This document shows, piece by piece, positions 26,205 to 34,027 of a stretch of DNA of 36,444 nt. The DNA comes from Akkermansia muciniphila. Lineage in GTDB: Bacteria > Verrucomicrobiota > Verrucomicrobiia > Limisphaerales > F1-80-MAGS106. The notes under the pieces are model-generated. The model was not told the origin of the DNA and ran no database searches. It saw nothing but the letters and a program-made list of their open reading frames with translations. The translations under genes were made by a program, and so were the position numbers. Every line of letters starts with the position of its first letter. Positions within the stretch are counted from its first letter, which is position 1. The stretch spans positions 1 to 36,444 of the forward strand of contig CAMBEJ010000041.1 of assembly GCA_945865375.1 (NCBI GenBank), read 5' to 3'.

Positions 26205-27254
26205 ATGATGCCTCAATACAGTCGGGTTTATTTGAGCGCCATGGGCTACGAGTTAGGCCCGGTCGTTGTGACATCCAAAGAAATAGAGGACCGCCTGAGC
26301 CCGGTCTACGCGCGCCTGAACCTTCAGCCGGGCCAGCTCGAAGCGTGGACCGGCATCCAAGAGCGCCGATGGTGGCAACCGGAAACACGGCTTTCCGTCG
26401 GCGCCGTATCCGCCGCCCGAAAAGCGCTCTCGAAATCCGCAGTCCCGGCATCGGACCTGGGAGTTCTGAGCTATGCCGGCGTCTGCCGCGAAAATTTCGA
26501 GCCCGCAACCGCGTGCGCGGTTGCCGATGCATTGGGTGTCCGAGGGAACGCTTTCATTTACGACGTGAGCAACGCATGCCTAGGGGTCCTGAACGCGTTG
26601 CTCGAGATTGCCAATCGCATCGAACTTGGCCAGATCCGTGCGGGCTTGGTGGTGTCCTGTGAATCTGCCAGGGAGATTAACGAAATCATGCTCACGCGAC
26701 TGTTGGCCAGCCAGGGCATGGAGAAATTTGTGGAGGGCCTGGCCACATTCACGGGAGGTTCAGGTGCCGTGGCGATGTTGTTGACCGACGGTTCCTACGA
26801 AAACCCGCTCAAGCGCCGCCTCCTCGGCGCCGTCTCGCGAGCTGCACCAGAGCATCACGCACTCTGCCGTTGGGGTCTCGAACCCGTGTCCGGTGGGTCT
26901 CAAACCCAATTCATGGCCACGGATTCGGTTGCGGTTTTGAAAAATGGAGTGAAGCTGGGACAGCAAACCTGGGAGGTTTTTCTGCGCGAAATGAGATGGG
27001 CCCCCGGTGACATCGACCGCGTCATCTGTCATCAAGTGGGTCAAGGTCATCAGGAAGCGATCCTCAAGGCGCTCGGAATTCCCAAGGAAAAGGACTACAC
27101 GACCTATCGATATCTGGGGAACATGGGGACTGCGGCGCTGCCTGCCACAGCCGCCATCGCCGAGGAACGGGGCATTCTTAGACCGGGGCAGAGGGTCGCT
27201 TTTCTCGGAATCGGCAGCGGATTAACGTGCCTGATGATAGGGCTTGAATGGTAA
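26205..27254 (+). CDS. oleA: OleA: head-to-head acyl condensing thiolase-fold enzyme
   Basis: OleA joins two activated fatty acyl chains into a 2-alkyl-3-oxoalkanoic acid, the first step of long-chain olefin synthesis. The 349-residue protein has the thiolase/FabH fold with nucleophile C125 (SNACLGVLN), H276 (CHQVGQGHQ) and N306 (GNMGTAALP). E99 lies 26 residues before the Cys, in RENFEPATAC. In Xanthomonas OleA, as I recall it, the corresponding residues are E117, C143, H285 and N315; the E-C spacing (26) and H-N spacing (30) are the same. Glu near the active Cys separates OleA from FabH. The start is ATG 26205 (or 26208), 7 bp after the PfaC stop, so co-transcription with the pfa genes is very likely. 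The gene is intact. Confidence 0.93.
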   Translation: MMPQYSRVYLSAMGYELGPVVVTSKEIEDRLSPVYARLNLQPGQLEAWTGIQERRWWQPETRLSVGAVSAARKALSKSAVPASDLGVLSYAGVCRENFEPATACAVADALGVRGNAFIYDVSNACLGVLNALLEIANRIELGQIRAGLVVSCESAREINEIMLTRLLASQGMEKFVEGLATFTGGSGAVAMLLTDGSYENPLKRRLLGAVSRAAPEHHALCRWGLEPVSGGSQTQFMATDSVAVLKNGVKLGQQTWEVFLREMRWAPGDIDRVICHQVGQGHQEAILKALGIPKEKDYTTYRYLGNMGTAALPATAAIAEERGILRPGQRVAFLGIGSGLTCLMIGLEW

Positions 27255-28141
27255 ATTTTCGCAACGATCTTTATCCCTTCACGGGGACCCACCGACGAGT
27301 CAACGGATTCAACATCCACCTGCTCGACGAAGGCCGTGGCGAGACTGTGGTGCTGCTTCATGGCAACCCCACGTGGTCCTTTTACTATCGAAACCTCGTC
27401 CTGGGCCTGCGCGCCCGCTACCGTGTCATCGCCCCAGATCACATCGGGTGTGGCCTTTCGGACAAGCCGTCATTGAGGAGTTACGATTACACTCTGCGGC
27501 AGCGCGTGGACGACCTCGCCGAGCTTCTCGGGCAGCTCGAAATCGATGGCCCGATGACGCTTGTGATGCACGATTGGGGCGGGATGATCGGCATGGCCTA
27601 CGCCACGCGGTTTCCGGAGAAAATCGGGCGGCTTGTGCTGTTGAACACGGCGGCGTTTCATCTGCCAAAATCCAAATCCCTCCCTGCGTCGCTATGGCTC
27701 TGCCGACACACTCCTTTGGGCGAGTTCATGATACGGCGGACGGGCCTTTTTCAGAGTGTCCTGACCAGGTGGTGCGTGTCCAAACCCATGGATTCTCGCG
27801 TCAGGGTTGGTTACCTTTCTCCCTACCAAACCGCTGGAAATCGCACCGGCATCTGGCGCTTCGTGATGGACATCCCGCTTCTGCCCAAAGACCCCGGCTA
27901 CGATCTAGTCAGCGAGGTGCAGGCGAAACTGCCCCGATTTCGCACCACGCCCACGCTCATTCTATGGGGAGAAAAGGATTTTGTTTTTGACCACCATTTC
28001 CTCAAAGAATGGCAGATTTTGCTACCCAACGCTGAGGTGCATCGTTTCCCAGATGCGGGCCACTACGTCCTCGAAGACGCGGGCGCAGAGAGCTTGGACA
28101 TCCTAAAATCGTTCCTCGGCAGATATCCCAGCCATGCCTGA
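27248..28141 (+). CDS. oleB: OleB: alpha/beta-hydrolase-fold beta-lactone decarboxylase
   Basis: OleB converts the cis-beta-lactone made by OleC into the cis-olefin plus CO2, the last step of the pathway. The 297-residue protein resembles haloalkane dehalogenases: oxyanion motif HGNPTWSFYYR, nucleophile D109 in VMHDWGGMIG, a later acidic residue in GEKDFVFD, and catalytic H272 in AGHYVLED. The dehalogenase-like sequence is expected for OleB, and the neighbours oleA and oleC decide the assignment. The ATG at 27248 lies inside the oleA stop (7-bp overlap), and the gene's own end overlaps oleC by 8 bp. It is encoded as a separate protein, not as the OleBC fusion known in some actinobacteria. No truncation is seen. 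Confidence 0.92.
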   Translation: MVNFRNDLYPFTGTHRRVNGFNIHLLDEGRGETVVLLHGNPTWSFYYRNLVLGLRARYRVIAPDHIGCGLSDKPSLRSYDYTLRQRVDDLAELLGQLEIDGPMTLVMHDWGGMIGMAYATRFPEKIGRLVLLNTAAFHLPKSKSLPASLWLCRHTPLGEFMIRRTGLFQSVLTRWCVSKPMDSRVRVGYLSPYQTAGNRTGIWRFVMDIPLLPKDPGYDLVSEVQAKLPRFRTTPTLILWGEKDFVFDHHFLKEWQILLPNAEVHRFPDAGHYVLEDAGAESLDILKSFLGRYPSHA

Positions 28142-29810
28142 AGAGAGTCGCCGGATCTCCGTCAACATCGCCCAGCACCTGTCGGAGATGGCCGCGCTCC
28201 AACCCGATCGCCCTGCCGTGATCTGCGCGAAAGGAGGCAACCCTTCCGGTGAACCAGTCTACGAACAGCTCAGTTTCAAGGAATTGGACGTTCAAAGTAA
28301 TCAGCTCGCATCAGGTTTTGAAGAGATCGGGATCAGGCGCGGAGTTCATACGGCCCTGATGGTCCCACCGGGTTTGGACTTTTTTGCGCTGACTTTCGCG
28401 TTGTTCAAAGTGGGGGCTGTGCCAGTTCTGATCGATCCCGGCATCGGTGTTCGCAATTTGGGCCGATGCCTCGCTCAAGCCCAGCCGGAAGCCTTCGTGG
28501 GCATCCCCAAAGCGCATGCGGCACGAGTCCTCCTGGGTTGGGCCCGGAAGTCCTTGCGCGTCATGGTGACCGTGGGAGATCGATGGTTCTGGGGTGGCCA
28601 CCGGCTCGGTGAGCTAAGACGCCATGCCTCCGCCAATCCCTCCTTCGCCGCCGTTCGGCCCATCCCGCGAGAAACGGCCGCAATCCTGTTTACGAGCGGC
28701 AGCACAGGCATCCCCAAAGGGGCCGTCTATACTCACGAGATCTTCGGTGCCCAAATCCACCACATCAGGACGCTCTATGGAATCCAACCCGGAGAAATCG
28801 ACCTCGCCACGTTCCCTTTGTTTGCCCTTTTCGGTCCCGCATTGGGCATGACCGTCGTCGTGCCCGCCATGGATCCCACAAGACCCGCAAACGTCGACCC
28901 CACGACAATTATCAGCGCAATCCAAAACTTTCGCGTAACAAATATGTTTGGCTCGCCCGCGTTGATCAACCGGGTCGGCCGCTATGGGGAAGCCCACGGG
29001 GTCCGGTTGCCAAGCCTTCGTCGGGTGATCTCAGCGGGAGCTCCTGTCCCGGCCAAAACGATCGCCCGATTTGCTACAATGCTTGAAAACGGCGCGCAAG
29101 TTTTCACACCCTACGGAGCGACGGAATGCCTTCCTGTCGCTTCCATCGGCAGCGACGAAATACTGTCCCAGACCGCCGATCTAACCGACCGCGGCGCCGG
29201 GGTGTGCGTGGGCAAACCGGTGCCGGGTTTGGAGGCTCGAATCATCCAGATCCGTGACGACGCGATTCCCGAGTGGCGTGACACGCTCGCAGTGGGGATC
29301 GGGGAGATTGGGGAAATCACGGTGAAAGCTCTCCATGCCTCCCACTCCTACTTTGACATGCCGACCCCGACAGCCATGGCTAAGATCCAGGATCCTGCAA
29401 GCGGCGGGTTCTACCATCGCATGGGCGATCTGGGTTATTTTGACACCACGGGCCGTCTCTGGTTTTGTGGTCGGAAGGCCCACCGCGTGCTCACGAACCA
29501 TGGCACTTTGTTTACCATCCCGTGTGAAGCAGTTTTTAACACCCACCCCAAAGTGTTCCGCACCGCCTTGGTAGGCGTTCGTCGAGAGAACGAAACGATC
29601 CCGGTTCTTTGCGTCGAGTTAGAGCCGGCAGCGAAGCAAAGTCCCAAGGGACAAATCCTGGAGGATCTCCAAAACATCGCTGTCGCCTGCTCGCACACAA
29701 AACGAATCAACACCTTTCTTTTTCACGATGCCTTCCCTGTGGACATCCGGCATAATGCAAAGATATTCAGGGAAAAATTGGCCGTTTGGGCTGCTCGGAA
29801 ACTGAAATGA
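28134..29810 (+). CDS. oleC: OleC: AMP-ligase-superfamily beta-lactone synthetase
   Basis: OleC uses ATP to close the 2-alkyl-3-hydroxyalkanoic acid from OleD into a beta-lactone. The 558-residue protein has the ANL adenylate-forming fold: P-loop TSGSTGIPKG (187-196), YGATECLPV at about 327, GDLGYFDTTGRLWFCGRKAHRV, and a C-terminal catalytic Lys region RHNAKIFREKL with K543. The RHNAKI-type ending with 'Dxrh' preceding it is characteristic of OleC among ANL enzymes. The N-terminus (ISVNIAQHLSEMAALQPDRPAV) is the usual short one, without a carrier domain. It overlaps oleB by 8 bp and oleD by 4 bp. Family history calls it an acyl-CoA ligase; beta-lactone synthetase is the established function when with oleABD. 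Confidence 0.93.
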   Translation: MPEESRRISVNIAQHLSEMAALQPDRPAVICAKGGNPSGEPVYEQLSFKELDVQSNQLASGFEEIGIRRGVHTALMVPPGLDFFALTFALFKVGAVPVLIDPGIGVRNLGRCLAQAQPEAFVGIPKAHAARVLLGWARKSLRVMVTVGDRWFWGGHRLGELRRHASANPSFAAVRPIPRETAAILFTSGSTGIPKGAVYTHEIFGAQIHHIRTLYGIQPGEIDLATFPLFALFGPALGMTVVVPAMDPTRPANVDPTTIISAIQNFRVTNMFGSPALINRVGRYGEAHGVRLPSLRRVISAGAPVPAKTIARFATMLENGAQVFTPYGATECLPVASIGSDEILSQTADLTDRGAGVCVGKPVPGLEARIIQIRDDAIPEWRDTLAVGIGEIGEITVKALHASHSYFDMPTPTAMAKIQDPASGGFYHRMGDLGYFDTTGRLWFCGRKAHRVLTNHGTLFTIPCEAVFNTHPKVFRTALVGVRRENETIPVLCVELEPAAKQSPKGQILEDLQNIAVACSHTKRINTFLFHDAFPVDIRHNAKIFREKLAVWAARKLK

Positions 29811-30808
29811 TCGCCCTTGTAACAGGCGGAGGAGGGTTTCTGGGCCAAGCGATTGTGCGTCGTTTGTTGCGGCGTGGGATCGAGACCCGCAGCTTTTCGA
29901 GAACAGAGCACGCCGCGCTGAAGGAATTGGGTGTGGAGCAATACCAGGGTGACATCGCGGATTCGAAAGCCGTTGGAATCGCGGCTCACGGCTGCGATAC
30001 CCTCTTTCATGTGGCCGCAAAACCAGGCCTCTGGGGGCCTTACGAAGAGTACCACCGGACGAATGTGGTCGGGACCAAAAATCTGATCGAGGCCTGCCTT
30101 CGGCTGAAAATCCGGAGATTCATTTACACCAGCTCTCCCAGCGTTGTGTTTGACGGGAAAGATATGGAAGGCGTTGATGAATCCGTCCCCTACCCGTCTC
30201 ATTACGACGCCCACTATCCTCGGACAAAGGCGCTGGCGGAACGGTGGGTGCTCGCAGCGAATAGCGATCAGCTTGCCACCCTAAGTTTGAGACCCCATTT
30301 GATCTGGGGCCCTGGCGACAACCACCTTCTGCCACGGCTCGTGTCCCGCGCGAGATCAGGACAGTTGAGGCGTATCGGCTCCCGTCGCAACCTCATCGAT
30401 GCCGTGTATGTGGACAACGCCGCCGAAGCCCATCTCAACGCTGCGGAACGCCTCGAACCTGGGTCGCACCCGGCAGGTAAAGCTTACTTCATCTCGCAAG
30501 GAGAACCCCTTCCAATGTGGGAGATGGTGAACCGTCTACTCGAAGCAGCGGATGCGCCCATCGTCAACAGATCCATCCCGACATGGCTCGCATTGGCGCT
30601 TGCAACGTGTTTCGAAACCCTTCATCGCGTCACCAAAAACCCTGCGGAACCACGGCTCACCCGCTTTGTGGTCAAGGAGATGTCCACAGCTCATTGGTTC
30701 AACTTGGACGCAGCCCGCCATGATCTAGGTTATGACCCCAAGATTTCGATCGAAGCGGGACTCGCCAAGCTGCGGGCCGCGATCAGACAGGAGTCTCAGA
30801 ACTCCTGA
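29807..30808 (+). CDS. oleD: OleD: 2-alkyl-3-oxoalkanoate reductase (extended SDR)
   Basis: OleD reduces the keto group of the OleA product with NADPH to give the 2-alkyl-3-hydroxyalkanoic acid used by OleC. The 333-residue extended short-chain dehydrogenase starts MIALVTGGGGFLG, with the dinucleotide loop TGGGGFLG at residues 6-13. It has YTSSPSVVFDGKD, then the catalytic Y137-x-x-x-K141 pair (YPRTK), and SLRPHLIWGPGD. The start is the ATG at 29807, in an ATGA overlap with oleC; an upstream TTG frame adds seven residues and is not preferred. It is the last gene of the pfa-ole unit. A weak inverted repeat overlaps its stop, and the next gene is convergent. Confidence 0.92.
   Translation: MIALVTGGGGFLGQAIVRRLLRRGIETRSFSRTEHAALKELGVEQYQGDIADSKAVGIAAHGCDTLFHVAAKPGLWGPYEEYHRTNVVGTKNLIEACLRLKIRRFIYTSSPSVVFDGKDMEGVDESVPYPSHYDAHYPRTKALAERWVLAANSDQLATLSLRPHLIWGPGDNHLLPRLVSRARSGQLRRIGSRRNLIDAVYVDNAAEAHLNAAERLEPGSHPAGKAYFISQGEPLPMWEMVNRLLEAADAPIVNRSIPTWLALALATCFETLHRVTKNPAEPRLTRFVVKEMSTAHWFNLDAARHDLGYDPKISIEAGLAKLRAAIRQESQNS
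30788..30807. terminator. Weak inverted repeat at the oleD stop codon
   Basis: CAGGAGT, CTCAGA, ACTCCTG: a 7-bp stem with a 6-nt loop that overlaps the stop codon. It has no T-run after it, so terminator function is doubtful. No better terminator was seen between oleD and the convergent gene. Confidence 0.25.
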
Positions 30809-30929
30809 GTCCGCGAAGCAGGCGACGGCTGAGGATCGAACATCCAAACAACGCATTGGCTTCGGCTCCATTTCGTTCCTACACTGTGGTTGAGCTGCCT
30901 CACCTTCCAAAAACTTCACACCTCCGCGC

Positions 30930-32450
30930 TCATTTTTGAAGCAACAGAACACGCACCAGCCCTTCGATAGTATGCGGATCGGCCTCCGCGTCCGCCCTCA
31001 AATGCAGCTTCTCCAACGCCTTCGTCGTCTCGGGTCCAATGGACGCGTATCGTATTTTTGGCCAACGCTGCTTCAATGCCGCCAGGTCGAACTTGGAGTT
31101 GAAATGCTCCACTGTCGAACTGCTCGTAAAAGTCACCCAATCAGCCCCCTCTGCTTCCAACTTCGAAGCGGCCCCTGTCAGATCCTCGGTCTCCGGAACT
31201 GTCTTGTAGAACGCCACGTCATCCACAATGGCCCCCATTTCCTCAAGAATGGCCGGTAACTCCGGCGTCGCTACCTCGGCGCGCACCAACAGAATCTTCA
31301 CGTTTTCGATATCTTGATACCCCTTGAAAGTTTCGGCGATCTTGGAGGCCACGTAAGCCTCGGGCATCAAATCAACCTTCAAGTGGAACTCGTTGATCTT
31401 GGCGGCTGTGGCGGGTCCTACCGCTGCGATCCGCGCCCCGCCAAAATCGCGAAGATCATTGAAGCCCTTGAAAAACGCGTCGAAGAATGATCGAACGCCA
31501 TTGGGACTCGTGAAAACAACCCACTCGTAAGTGTTCAGTCCCAATAAAGCCTCCACCATCGCCTCCCGCTGCGTCGGGTCCACCACCTTGATGGTCGGCA
31601 TCTCCAGAACCTCCGCCCCAAGCTCCGCCAATCGCTTCGACATCTGGCTCGATTGTTCCCGTGTTCGGGTCACCACCACGCGTTTCCCAAACAGGGGCCT
31701 CTTCTCGAACCAGTTCAACTTGGATCGTCTTCGGACAACCTCCCCCATCACGACCACGGTGGGTGCGCTGAATCCGGATTGTTCCACCCTCTCGGCGATG
31801 CTCTCCAAGGTGCCCTCCATGCTGCGTTGTTGGCCAGTTGTGCCCCAGCGAACCAGGGCTACGGGCGTCCCAGGGGGCATTCCCGAACTCATCAACTGAA
31901 CCGCCATGGACCGGACCCGCTCCGCACCCATGAGCATGATCTTTGTGCCCGGAACTCTGGCTAGAGAGTCCCAATCCAGTACGGAACCGGGTTTGGTGGG
32001 ATCCTCGTGGCCAGTGAAAACCGTAAAGCTGGAGCAGCAGTCGCGATGCGTGATCGGGATCCCCGCGTAATTCGCAGCCGCAGCAAATGAGGAAACTCCG
32101 GGCACGACCTCGAACGCAACGCGCGCGTCTGCCAGCTCTTCGGCCTCCTCACCACCTCGTCCGAAAATGTAAGGATCGCCGCCCTTCAACCGAACCACCG
32201 TCTTCCCTTGCTTCGCCTTGAGAACAAGGAGCTTGCTCAACTCCTCCTGCGGCATCGCATGGTCCTTCGCCCTCTTGCCCGCGTAGATGATTTCAGCGTC
32301 CTTTTTGGCCAGGTGGATAAAGTCCGGGTTCACCAGCGCGTCATAAACCAGGACATCAGCGCGCCCAATCAACTCGGCGCCACGCACGGTTAGAAGCCCC
32401 GCATCACCGGGTCCCGCCCCCACCAAATAAACTGTTCCGCTCGATTTCAT
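30930..32450 (-). CDS. Uroporphyrinogen-III C-methyltransferase / uroporphyrinogen-III synthase fusion (CobA-HemD)
   Basis: This bifunctional tetrapyrrole enzyme has about 506 residues. The N-terminal half is an SAM-dependent uroporphyrinogen-III methyltransferase: VYLVGAGPGDAGLLTVRG, then VVRLKGGDPYIFGRGGEE, VVPGVSSFAAAANYAGIPITHRD and PVALVRWGTTGQQRSM. It makes precorrin-2 for siroheme or cobalamin. From about residue 255 (RPLFGKRVVVTRTREQ) the HemD domain begins and ends with WVTFTSSSTVEHF and YASIGPETTKALE. HemD cyclises hydroxymethylbilane to uroporphyrinogen III. This fusion is known in several bacterial groups. ATG at 32450 is chosen; GTG at 32474 would add eight residues. It is convergent with oleD and shows no functional link to it. 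Confidence 0.93.
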   Translation of the reverse strand: MKSSGTVYLVGAGPGDAGLLTVRGAELIGRADVLVYDALVNPDFIHLAKKDAEIIYAGKRAKDHAMPQEELSKLLVLKAKQGKTVVRLKGGDPYIFGRGGEEAEELADARVAFEVVPGVSSFAAAANYAGIPITHRDCCSSFTVFTGHEDPTKPGSVLDWDSLARVPGTKIMLMGAERVRSMAVQLMSSGMPPGTPVALVRWGTTGQQRSMEGTLESIAERVEQSGFSAPTVVVMGEVVRRRSKLNWFEKRPLFGKRVVVTRTREQSSQMSKRLAELGAEVLEMPTIKVVDPTQREAMVEALLGLNTYEWVVFTSPNGVRSFFDAFFKGFNDLRDFGGARIAAVGPATAAKINEFHLKVDLMPEAYVASKIAETFKGYQDIENVKILLVRAEVATPELPAILEEMGAIVDDVAFYKTVPETEDLTGAASKLEAEGADWVTFTSSSTVEHFNSKFDLAALKQRWPKIRYASIGPETTKALEKLHLRADAEADPHTIEGLVRVLLLQK

Positions 32451-32655
32451 CGACGCATACCGAACCAGAGTCACCCCGGCAGGGCAAGAAAACTCAACGA
32501 TAGTTTTTTCGCCGGAGGCAATTGGTAGTGGTCACGTGGGGGCTTTAACTCTTTCCTTCCTCATCGCCTGCTTTGTCGTGATCGAGTTGGTGGTGTCGAA
32601 ACTCGTGTCGACCTTTCAGAACTTCTTCAAGGAAGGTCCGTTGACAGGAGGCACC

Positions 32656-33540
32656 TCAAGCCGCCATCGGCAATCGAGATCGATACTCTGTCGGCGATTC
32701 GCCTGCGATCGTCCTAAAAACACGATTGAAGTGGGTGAGGGATTGGAACCCGACTTCGTAGGCAATTTCACTGATTCGCAAGTTCGGGTTGAGCAGCAGG
32801 TTCTTCGCTTTCTCAATGCGGGTCCGCGAAACGAACTCGGTGAAAGTCGTTCCCGTCACCTTCCGGAACAGCTTGCAAAAATAGAAGAGGCTCATGTGAA
32901 CCGCCGCCGCCACTTGCCCGAGTGAAAGGTCTTCGGTGTGGTGATCGCGGATGAACTGCTTAGCCTTCGCAATCACCGGCGGTTCCGCGTTGGCTGATTG
33001 CACGGCAATCTGGTTGCTCTTCATCGAAAGATGGTCGGCGAAAATGGAGAGCAGACTGGACACGGAATCGAGTTTCTTCTGGGAGACCACGAGCGTTGCG
33101 AAGTACGCCCCACTCGCCTTGGCATTATCGATATCGACTCCAAGTTCCGAGGCCTTTTCAACCGTGCGCCGAAAGGATTTTTCGGTCGGACTCTTCCGCA
33201 TCACCTGACCGGTCTGAAGAAATCCGATGGTTATCCCGCCGAGCTTCACCGGCACGGCTGTCTCGCACAACCCGTAGGCGCACGTCATGGTGCAGGGCCC
33301 TTCCGCCGCAGCCTGCGCGAAATTCTCCTGCAGTTGCAAACACGCGGCGCACGTGCGGCCTTTCTCGGACATCAAGGCGCAGAAGGCATTCTCGCCGCGC
33401 TTGCCGTGCAGCGGCAGTTTCCAGGTCTCGGTTGGCCGCAGGGTCATCGGCATTCCGGTGGCTTCGGTGTAAGCCCGCTCGTAGCTCTGAAACAGCTCAG
33501 TGTGAGTCAGGTTTTCAATCAAGTGTCCATGCGCGTTCAT
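32656..33540 (-). CDS. AraC-family regulator with PocR-like sensor domain
   Basis: This transcription regulator has 294 residues. The C-terminal ~100 residues are an AraC/XylS double helix-turn-helix: VIAKAKQFIRDHHTEDLSL, VAAAVHMSLFYFCKLFRKVTG, and the second helix pair ISEIAYEVGFQSLTHFNRVFR ending GESPTEYR. The N-terminal half is PocR-like, with a Cys cluster (C54, C64, C67, C83, C87, C92) in the blocks FCALMSEKGRTCAACLQLQ and CTMTCAYGLCETAVPV, then GGITIGFLQTGQV. PocR domains bind small ligands (1,2-propanediol in PocR itself) and the family was proposed to sense simple hydrocarbon derivatives. The start is ATG 33540, with GAGAAAG upstream. Regulatory targets are unknown. Confidence 0.88.
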   Translation of the reverse strand: MNAHGHLIENLTHTELFQSYERAYTEATGMPMTLRPTETWKLPLHGKRGENAFCALMSEKGRTCAACLQLQENFAQAAAEGPCTMTCAYGLCETAVPVKLGGITIGFLQTGQVMRKSPTEKSFRRTVEKASELGVDIDNAKASGAYFATLVVSQKKLDSVSSLLSIFADHLSMKSNQIAVQSANAEPPVIAKAKQFIRDHHTEDLSLGQVAAAVHMSLFYFCKLFRKVTGTTFTEFVSRTRIEKAKNLLLNPNLRISEIAYEVGFQSLTHFNRVFRTIAGESPTEYRSRLPMAA

Positions 33541-33702
33541 TGCTGTGTCTTTCTCGTTTTTTGTCCACACGATCTTGTCTTCATCGAGGACAATCTTCGG
33601 CTAGCAAGGCATTGAATGGAATTGGGGACAGGGTTGGAACTCGATTGGAGTCCGTCAGGACCCAGGGTAGGACTTTTCCCTAGCGGACGCAGGCAAATCG
33701 GC

Positions 33703-33918
33703 GTGAAGCGGCTTGATCTCGAACGGCACCTACGGGAGCACGGCGGCGCGTTTCTCCGCGAAGGTGGCAGCCATTCGATTTGGTGGAATCCCGCCAACCG
33801 CAAAACGACCAGCTTGCCGCGCCATCGGGAGATCAACGAGTTCACAGCGCAGAATTGGTTGCTTGCGCCAGTTCGGGTCCTTCTGTTACGAATGCCTGCC
33901 GAGGGCGTTGTCCGCTGA
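33703..33918 (+). pseudogene. HicA-family toxin, orphan with altered C-terminus
   Basis: From a GTG at 33703 the frame reads KRLDLERHLREHGGAFLREGG, then SHSIWWNP and LPRHREINEF, the HicA double-stranded-RNA-binding-like toxin fold. The catalytic His is in GGSHSIW, and the PRHREI strand is intact. After EINEF the expected '(T/A)RKICRxLGIP' helix is replaced by AQNWLLAPVRVLLL. A frame change or point decay has therefore altered the last ~20 residues. No HicB antitoxin is next to it on either side. It is probably a decayed remnant, although the core could still fold. A longer reading from 33616 adds non-homologous residues. Confidence 0.6.
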
Positions 33919-34027
33919 CGATGATCGAGGTTCTCCGATAGTGATACAGCTAATCTTCCGTTTTTGACGGAGTGATTTTTGCTGATTGTGATGCCAAAGG
34001 GACATCTTGCGCCATGACAATCTCGAT

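Noticed and set aside
26205..27254. FabH-type 3-oxoacyl-ACP synthase III as the identity of the thiolase-fold gene
   Set aside because: The Glu 26 residues before the active Cys, the GNMGTAALP ending and the oleBCD neighbours fit OleA better.
27248..28141. Haloalkane dehalogenase
   Set aside because: The fold and motifs are shared with OleB. Placement between oleA and oleC with overlapping ends makes beta-lactone decarboxylase the better call.
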